This document shows positions 1 to 6,300 of a stretch of DNA of 8,416 nucleotides, one piece after another. The translations under genes and the position numbers were made by a program. Within the stretch, counting starts at the first letter, position 1, and every line of letters starts with the position of its first letter. Origin of the DNA: UBA7328 sp002471345 (lineage in GTDB: Bacteria > Bacteroidota > Bacteroidia > Chitinophagales > Saprospiraceae); assembly GCA_964011275.1 (NCBI GenBank), contig CAXGOB010000129.1, positions 1 through 8,416 of the forward strand, in the 5' to 3' direction. Below the pieces are notes generated by a model. The model was given only the letters and a program-made list of their open reading frames with translations, did not search any database and had not been told where the DNA came from.

Positions 1-3000
1 TTAGGGACTACTGATGCAGAATACTGCATAGAAGCTTCATTTGAGCCTGGCATATTGGACTCTATATCACTTATTGGGGATAATGTGATAGGAGAAGAAT
101 CTTCAGGTCTCTTAAGCAATTCTGCTGATGAAAATTCATTTTGTATTGCAAATGTAGGAGCAGGCACATATACGAATCAAATAATAGCCTATAGGGGAAG
201 ATGTATTGACACATTGAGTAATATACAAACCGTAATTCAACCTGGGTCAGATGTGCCCACATTAGCCTGTAATGGATATGTAAAAATATCTTTGACAGGT
301 AGTGGATCAGTTGTCACACCCGGAATGATGCTTCCTGGTCAATCCACAGTGAATAGAATTACATACATAGATGGTACAAACACCAACTTTATAGATTGTT
401 CTCATGTAGGGAAGAATGTAAAAGTGGTAGTACTAGATACAGTTTATAATCAGAGGTGTTGGGGAGTTGTAACTGTCAGGGATATATCTATTCCAACTGT
501 TACAGCACGTGATACTGTGATAAGTTGTTTGGATAATATGGACTTCTTAACTTCTGAAAATTTGTTAAACATTGCTACTAATTGTGATGATTTGTCGAGT
601 TATAACATCACATTTTCAGATATTAAGACACCTGGGGATTGTGACTCAGGTGATACTTTAAAGTTCATAGAGCGGACATGGATAATAAGAAACCCATCCG
701 GAGGAATAATAAATGCTGTTTCAAATATCTTAATAGAAAATATACCCTTTGATACCTTAATATTTCCTGGTGATACTACCATTTATTGCCCAGATACTTC
801 TTTTGCAATCAGCAATACTGGTGGGCTAAATTTTGACATAGATACATTGGTGACTTATTGTAAACTTCAAGTAGGGTTTACAGACAGGACGATACCAACT
901 GGATGTAGTGGAATGAAAAAGGTAGAAAGAACTTGGCTAGCAATTGATTGGTGTAATAACACAATGACAGATACGGTACAGTATATTACGCTACTTGATA
1001 CCTTACCTCCTGTACTTGTATGCCCTGTAGGTGATGCTAATGGAAGTAGGAAAATTTTAACTACTCTTGATACTTGTGGTGCTTATTTTGTAATTCCTAG
1101 TTTCAGTGCAACTGATGTTTGCTCTGACGATAGTTTAATAACTTATGATGTTAGGGTTGGTGGCATATTTATACAGAATATGGATTCAGTTTTTATGCCA
1201 GTAGGTGAAAATATAGTAGAATATATAGCGAGAGATGATTGTGGGAATGAGACTTCTTGTATGGATACCATTTCAGTGGAAGACAATACACCTCCTACTA
1301 TAAATGGGCCTACCTTAATTCAAGTAACTCATAGTGGTACAGGTAACACATTAATTCCGATAAATCTATTTTCACAAGCTTTTGATATAGACGATAATTG
1401 TGCATTGGACTCGATATTTATCAGAAGATTGAGTTCAGAATGTGGCATACCTAGTGATACTATTTTTGGGCAGAGTATTAATATTTGCTGTGTCGATACA
1501 GATACTCTTGTAGAGGTGGAACTCATGGCCAGAGATTCTTTTGGCCTAACAAATACTTTGACTGTATTTATAGACCCAAAAGATGGCACAGCACCTACTA
1601 TAGGATGCAGGGATACGATTGTCTATCTAAATGCATCTGGTGAGTTTATTTTAAATGATAGCTCATTATTTATCACCAATTTAAGTGACAATTGTGGTTT
1701 TGATATTAGTGTCGATTTATCAAGAGATACATTAGTAAGAGCTGATACAAATGCAGTAGTCCAACTGGTAGTAACAGCTACAGATATAGATGGCAGTTCA
1801 GCTTCATGTACAAGTATGGTAACTGTAAGAGATACTTTTACAAATTCAGGGGTAAATCTACTGATAGGAAGAGTTTCAGATCCTTTTGATATTGGACTTG
1901 GAGGACTAGAGGTAACTTTGATCAGTAAGAACAATAATTCTACGAAATATATAACTGATGAAAAAGGACTGGTGAACCTACCTAACCTATCCGCTTCCGA
2001 TGATTTATCTATAATGATTGAGGGTTATGGTAATGAATTGAGTGGTATATCAAGTCTCGATTTATTTTTGATTCAAAAACATATTCTTGGACTTCAACCT
2101 CTTAATAACAATTATTTAGAGCTTGCAGCTGATATAGATCAGTCTGGTGAAGTGTCAGTTAGAGACTTGATTGGGTTACAAAACTCGATTTTAGATCTTC
2201 CTAATAGAGTTGCGCTTCCTTGGATATTCTTAGAGGAAAATCAAGTCGCTAATGACATAATTTATACCTCTAGCGAACTTATTCCAATCCAGCCAACAGA
2301 TATAGATTTTCGAGCTGTGAAAATTGGTGATGTGAATGGAAACATTTACAATGAAGCATCAGGAAGAGAAAATGGTTCAGTCTCTGTACTGTTGGAAGAA
2401 ATTGCACTGGATCCTAATAAAAGACATGAACTTCCAATTTCTATCTTACCGAAAGATGGTATGGTGTCATTCCATCTCACTTTAGAATCTCATGACTTGA
2501 ATGATGTAACATTCACGCCTTCTGATAGATTTGGTTCTGGTATTTCCATTCAATGGACTTATTCTGGAACTTCACTGCAGATTATTGGATTTGGAGAATT
2601 CAATGCTAGTAATATAATTGAGCTTGGAATTTTAAGCCTAGAGTCCTCAAAGAATGTTGAGTCAAAAGAGGTATTCACAATAAGTGAAAATAGTGAACTT
2701 TATTCTTCGGAGCTCAAAAGACACGCTGTAGAATTAGCTTGGTATCAAAAAGATCAAAATAATTTTTCTTCTTTAGATAAGATTTTTGAAGTCTTTCCAA
2801 ACCCAGCTGTAGAAAGAGTGAATTTCGAAATTGCTAAAGATGTTTCTGAAATTATCTCTTTTACTATCGTGGATATTGCTGGAAAAGAAATAATCAACCT
2901 GTCTAAATCTAATAATAAAAAGTTTTCATTACCAACCACAGTTTTCCCCTCTTCTGGATCCTATATAGTCAATATAGAAACTGATAGAGGTGTTCAGAAT

Positions 3001-3027
3001 GATATTTTACTTATTAATAAAAAGTAA
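1..3027 (+). CDS. Large T9SS-exported HYR/dockerin multi-module surface protein, 5'-partial
   Basis: The frame is open from base 1 to the TAA at 3025-3027, giving 1008 visible residues and no start codon or signal peptide in the window. An internal TTG at 55 is not a credible start, because homology to the downstream paralogue continues upstream of it. Modules in order: an Ig-like segment (about 1-480); two modules with an RTW motif (about 481-999, the second reading ERTWLAIDWC); an HYR-like repeat beginning LPPVLVCP and closing DDCGNETSC (about 1000-1287); a module with vicinal cysteines at 1486-1491; a further HYR-like unit beginning APTIGCRD (about 1588-1836); then a cysteine-free C-terminal block with dockerin and sorting tail. 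All 25 cysteines lie in residues 1-603 and none in the last 405. No enzyme domain is visible, so adhesion or scaffolding on the cell surface is inferred. By alignment with the next gene, at least about 180 residues are missing upstream. Confidence 0.95.
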   Translation, partial: LGTTDAEYCIEASFEPGILDSISLIGDNVIGEESSGLLSNSADENSFCIANVGAGTYTNQIIAYRGRCIDTLSNIQTVIQPGSDVPTLACNGYVKISLTGSGSVVTPGMMLPGQSTVNRITYIDGTNTNFIDCSHVGKNVKVVVLDTVYNQRCWGVVTVRDISIPTVTARDTVISCLDNMDFLTSENLLNIATNCDDLSSYNITFSDIKTPGDCDSGDTLKFIERTWIIRNPSGGIINAVSNILIENIPFDTLIFPGDTTIYCPDTSFAISNTGGLNFDIDTLVTYCKLQVGFTDRTIPTGCSGMKKVERTWLAIDWCNNTMTDTVQYITLLDTLPPVLVCPVGDANGSRKILTTLDTCGAYFVIPSFSATDVCSDDSLITYDVRVGGIFIQNMDSVFMPVGENIVEYIARDDCGNETSCMDTISVEDNTPPTINGPTLIQVTHSGTGNTLIPINLFSQAFDIDDNCALDSIFIRRLSSECGIPSDTIFGQSINICCVDTDTLVEVELMARDSFGLTNTLTVFIDPKDGTAPTIGCRDTIVYLNASGEFILNDSSLFITNLSDNCGFDISVDLSRDTLVRADTNAVVQLVVTATDIDGSSASCTSMVTVRDTFTNSGVNLLIGRVSDPFDIGLGGLEVTLISKNNNSTKYITDEKGLVNLPNLSASDDLSIMIEGYGNELSGISSLDLFLIQKHILGLQPLNNNYLELAADIDQSGEVSVRDLIGLQNSILDLPNRVALPWIFLEENQVANDIIYTSSELIPIQPTDIDFRAVKIGDVNGNIYNEASGRENGSVSVLLEEIALDPNKRHELPISILPKDGMVSFHLTLESHDLNDVTFTPSDRFGSGISIQWTYSGTSLQIIGFGEFNASNIIELGILSLESSKNVESKEVFTISENSELYSSELKRHAVELAWYQKDQNNFSSLDKIFEVFPNPAVERVNFEIAKDVSEIISFTIVDIAGKEIINLSKSNNKKFSLPTTVFPSSGSYIVNIETDRGVQNDILLINKK
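1855..3024 (+). other. C-terminal assembly and secretion block of gene 1: regulatory-like beta domain, dockerin, possible cohesin-like domain, T9SS tail
   Basis: A carboxypeptidase-regulatory-like segment starts at LLIGRVSDP (about 1855-2025). The dockerin-like region (about 2026-2210) has two halves. The second loop, at 2131-2166, reads D-I-D-Q-S-G-E-V-S-V-R-D, with ligand-type residues at positions 1, 3, 5, 9 and 12. The first loop ends SGISSLD and runs into the helix LFLIQKHILGL, but has Tyr at position 1 and Leu at position 5, so it looks degenerate. A separate KIGDVNGN motif follows at 2320-2343. A beta-rich, cysteine-free domain (about 2365-2745) sits where cohesin-like domains occur in related proteins; that assignment is weak. 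The tail from about 2785 has the FEVFPNP start, a central IVDIAGKEI strand and a final SGSYIVNIET...ILLINKK, typical of T9SS type A sorting domains that are cut off after passage through the outer membrane. Confidence 0.8.
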
Positions 3028-3051
3028 TTGTTTTATCTACCGTTTTTATGG

Positions 3052-3083
3052 TATGTAATCATATTATGATTTAATTATATTTG
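3052..3083 (+). promoter_or_regulatory. Candidate Bacteroidetes-type promoter for gene 2
   Basis: TATATTTG at 3076-3083 matches the Bacteroidetes -7 consensus TAnnTTTG exactly. TATG at 3052-3055, a three-of-four match to the -33 element TTTG, lies 20 bases upstream, which is the usual spacing. Transcription would start near 3088-3091 and give a leader of about 157 bases. In DNA this AT-rich such matches arise by chance, so this is a candidate only. Confidence 0.4.
3057..3071. repeat. 15-base palindrome inside the promoter spacer
   Basis: AATCATA at 3057-3063 and TATGATT at 3065-3071 are perfect 7-base reverse complements around a single central T. The loop is too short for a good RNA hairpin, so a DNA-level role such as a dimeric regulator site is more natural. 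It lies between the candidate -33 and -7 elements. It is pure AT apart from one C/G pair, so chance is possible. Confidence 0.3.
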
Positions 3084-3151
3084 TAAGATATTGAAAATGA
3101 GGTACATGTAATTGAGAGTTGCATGATGTTATCCTTTAATAGATCCTACAA

Positions 3152-3169
3152 TCCACTTTGCCAAGTGGA
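3152..3169 (+). repeat. Stem-loop in the putative leader of gene 2
   Basis: TCCACTT at 3152-3158 pairs perfectly with AAGTGGA at 3163-3169 across a TGCC loop, giving 7 base pairs of which 3 are G-C. No T-run follows, so it is not a standard intrinsic terminator. If the promoter at 3052-3083 is real, this lies in the transcribed leader. Confidence 0.4.
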
Positions 3170-3194
3170 AATATTAAATCAAGTGTTTTAGGTG

Positions 3195-3221
3195 AGTCAT
3201 TATTGTAAAAACATAATGACT
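3195..3221 (+). repeat. Stem-loop just upstream of the gene 2 start
   Basis: AGTCATTAT at 3195-3203 pairs perfectly with ATAATGACT at 3213-3221, a 9-base stem. Skipping T3204, two more pairs (G3205-C3212, T3206-A3211) close an AAAA loop. It ends 25 bases before the ATG at 3247 and has no following T-run. It could shape translation initiation or bind a regulator; it does not look like a terminator. Confidence 0.4.
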
Positions 3222-3246
3222 GAAATGAATATAAATGGATCTAACT

Positions 3247-3324
3247 ATGAAATACAAATATTTGAGGATTGTCGCTTTGGTACAAGTGTTATTCTTTTCT
3301 ATTAACTCAAATATATTTTCACAG
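3247..3324 (+). other. Signal peptide of gene 2
   Basis: Residues 1-26 have an N-terminal basic segment (K2, K4, R7), a hydrophobic core from about I8 to F24 and a polar S-Q end followed by SC. This is a standard Sec signal peptide, as needed for T9SS cargo to reach the periplasm. Cleavage after S25 or Q26 is likely. It is not a lipoprotein signal: C28 is preceded by S-Q-S, with no L-x-G/A-C lipobox. Confidence 0.8.
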
Positions 3325-6300
3325 AGTTGTACTGGTGGTTTGGACACAATAGATCAAGTCTCCGTTCTGGTGGCTTGCAAGGATAGCTTTACTATTCTTT
3401 GGCCTGCTCATGCTGCTAATTGTTATCAAGTGACTGTAGGCACAGGTATAAACAATGTAGTTGCTAATGGCTCTCTTACCATTGCTAAAGATGTTCCAGG
3501 AATATCTGATTTTTCTAAAATTACTATCACCGAATCTTGTGGAGGTTTAATTTTAGATCCTTGTACAAATACTACGAGTACAGATATTTTTATGGGAGTG
3601 GTGCCTCCTTTAGATTCAGCAGGCTTATGGACTTTTCAAAAACTAAGCATGACAGGCTCAGGAACGATGATGACAGGATCAGGCACAGCTGCATTTTCAC
3701 CAGAATCTCCAACGAATGTTCCAGATGTATCCAATGATGTAAATCTAACGGCTTCCTCTTTAAACATAGTTAGACCAACATGTAATGGTGATAGTGATGG
3801 AACTTTTGATATAGAGCTCAACTTTCTTATAGGATCGTTGGACTCTGTGATGCATGAAACAAGACGGGTTGATGATTCATCACTTGGTCAATCTTTTGGA
3901 AGTCCAACTACTTTAAGTGCCATTGAGTCCTCCCAAATATTAAATGTATTTGGAACAATTGCCGCCGGGCAGTTTGAAACTAAAATTATTGTTTATTCTG
4001 GTTCTTGTCTCGATAGTATTACACATATTACTACAGTGGGAGAAGGATCTGATGAACCTGTAGTGGCTTGTAATAGTGATATTAACGTTCAGGTAGATGC
4101 TGAGTGTATGGCTGACATTTATATCGGAATGATATTAGCTGGTCAGAGTTCTCCATGTGTAATGTCTCTGATGGACAGTTTAGTTGTGAAAACACCTAAT
4201 GGGATCGTAATTCCTACAATAAATGTAGGGTCAGGAAGCTTTGATACCATTAGGATTCAAGATGCAAGTAGTCTGATTTTACAACCACTTTTCTTAGAAG
4301 TACATTCCAGTGGAGGTGGAGTAAGCAATTCATGTTGGGGGAATTTATTATTAGAAGATAAGAGGGCACCTGTACTGGTGTGTGATACTTCTTATGTAGT
4401 AAGCTGTTTTGATTTTGATGCTACAGATATGTCTAATGTAGTAGTGATGGATTGTGATTTAGACCCTACTATAAATTTAATCAATCAAGAGATTGTAACT
4501 GATTGTAATTTATTACCAGCATTCCCTAATGATTCAATAGTCAAAAGAGTAATTAGAACTTTTAATGCTGTAGATAATTTTAATAATGTGTCTAATACAT
4601 GTATGGACACTATAGATATCAAGCGACTTGATTCAGATCTGAGCAACAATACACCTACTGGAGGGATCCTTGATATAGAAGGACTTATGAATCCATTGGA
4701 TTATTTAGTTAATAATAATCCATTGATGCCAAATGATACCACAGCTTTTATTTGTGATACTGAAAAGCCATTTGCGGATGAAAACAATGATGGAATTCCT
4801 GATCCAGTAGATTTTATTATAAACGGTGAAGGGGATACACTATACGGTGCAGGAGTACCTAAAATAGATACTATAATAAATGGTGACACCATTTTTGTCC
4901 AGTTTTTTCCTTCAAATGTTTCAAATCCTCATTCAAGTGTTGCCAAAATGCTTGAGATATGTAAAACTATCACATCGGTCAGGGATATAGTCCTTCCTCC
5001 AATAGGATGTGTAAGAAAAGTAGTCAGAACATGGACAATCAGTGAGTGGGTATGTAATAGAGAGACCACTCTCGAAATCAATCAAACAATAGAAATACAG
5101 GATACAACAGGGCCAGTCATCGAAGTACCAGCAGATATGAAGGTGACCACTAACCAAAATAATTGTTCAAGAAATATGCAAATACCACCTTTGCTTAGTA
5201 TTTCAGATCAATGTTCATTTAATGGTCAACCAAATAAGGTTTTGGTGAGAGTTATAAATGGGATTGTTGTTGGTGGATTGAGTACAGAGGACAATACTTA
5301 TTCCCATGTGGATGGAGGAGAACTTAATCTGCCGCTTGGTCGCGATACAGTTATATATACAGCATTTGATGATTGTCATAATGTTACCTCTGACACTATT
5401 TTCATAGATGTAGTAGATGAAACTGCTCCAATTATGATTTGTAAGGAATATGTATCAGTCAGTCTATCAAATGATAGCGGGGTGAGACTTCCAGCATTAT
5501 CTGTGAATAATGGATCGTTTGATGATTGTACAATGGAATCATTATGTCTTACCAGAATGGTAGATATATCTCGTTTTGATGAATTGAGAGACCTGAATGT
5601 AGGTGGAGTCTTAAGTGACGGTATGGATTACGTTCCATTGGACTCAATGACTGGTGTGTGTGGAAGAATCTTTGAAAAGTCAGGGACTCTTAATGGAATA
5701 GATTATATAGTAAGAGATGATTTATGTTCTACTAATATAGAATATTGCTGTGCTGATGGAGGTACTCAAGATACTGTTGTTTTAAGAGGTATTGATGAAA
5801 ATGGCAATGCAAACCAATGCATGGCTCGAATTGATATACAGGATAAAAGGAGACCCACCCTCCATTGCCCACCAGATATCACAATTGATTGTGAATATGA
5901 TATTATCACAGATTCTACATATTCAATTTTTGGTAATTTGGTCAAACCAGGAGAACAAAATACTATAGACCTACCTGGAGATATGGTTCTTGGTGTAGAA
6001 TCAGGAAAAAGTCTTGTCGATGGTGTGTGGTCTGGAAATTGTGAGGGTCAAGTCAATGTAGTTGCACAAAGAGTCGCTGATAAGTGTAGTGCCGGTACAA
6101 TAGAAAGAACATTTACAGTTATTGCAAATGGGTATACTGTATCATGTGTACAAACCATAACAATTACAAGGGCTGATACTTTGGATATTAAAGATATTCA
6201 ATTCCCTTCTGACACAACTATTCATGCATGTGGTGTTGCTTCAGATGCAGAGCCTGATATTATAGGCAGACCAATTATATCAGAAGATGGATGTAGTCTT

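Larger units (their letters stand above)
3028..3246. other. Intergenic region between the two paralogues
   Basis: These 219 bases are AT-rich and hold no credible gene. They contain a candidate promoter (3052-3083) and three inverted repeats with perfect arms (3057-3071, 3152-3169, 3195-3221). I see no GC-rich hairpin followed by a T-run after the TAA of gene 1, so its transcription end is not identifiable. The gap length and the promoter candidate favour separate transcription of gene 2, but read-through is not excluded. Confidence 0.7.

Noticed and set aside
55..57. TTG as start codon of gene 1
   Set aside because: The frame is open back to base 1, and the residues encoded by 1-54 align with residues 180-197 of the paralogue. 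There is also no signal peptide after the TTG, which a T9SS cargo needs.
3038..3053. Possible terminator hairpin TACC...GGTA after gene 1
   Set aside because: The stem is only 4 base pairs plus a wobble, and the T-run is in the loop rather than after the stem. It is too weak to call a terminator.
3216..3305. Short forward frame starting ATG at 3216 (also 3225) and overlapping the start of gene 2
   Set aside because: It is about 29 codons long, overlaps the signal peptide coding region in another frame, begins inside a stem-loop and has no recognisable product. A regulatory upstream frame is possible but unsupported.
3537..3737. Forward 66-codon frame inside gene 2
   Set aside because: It lies in another frame within a continuous, well-supported coding region and its composition resembles no protein family.
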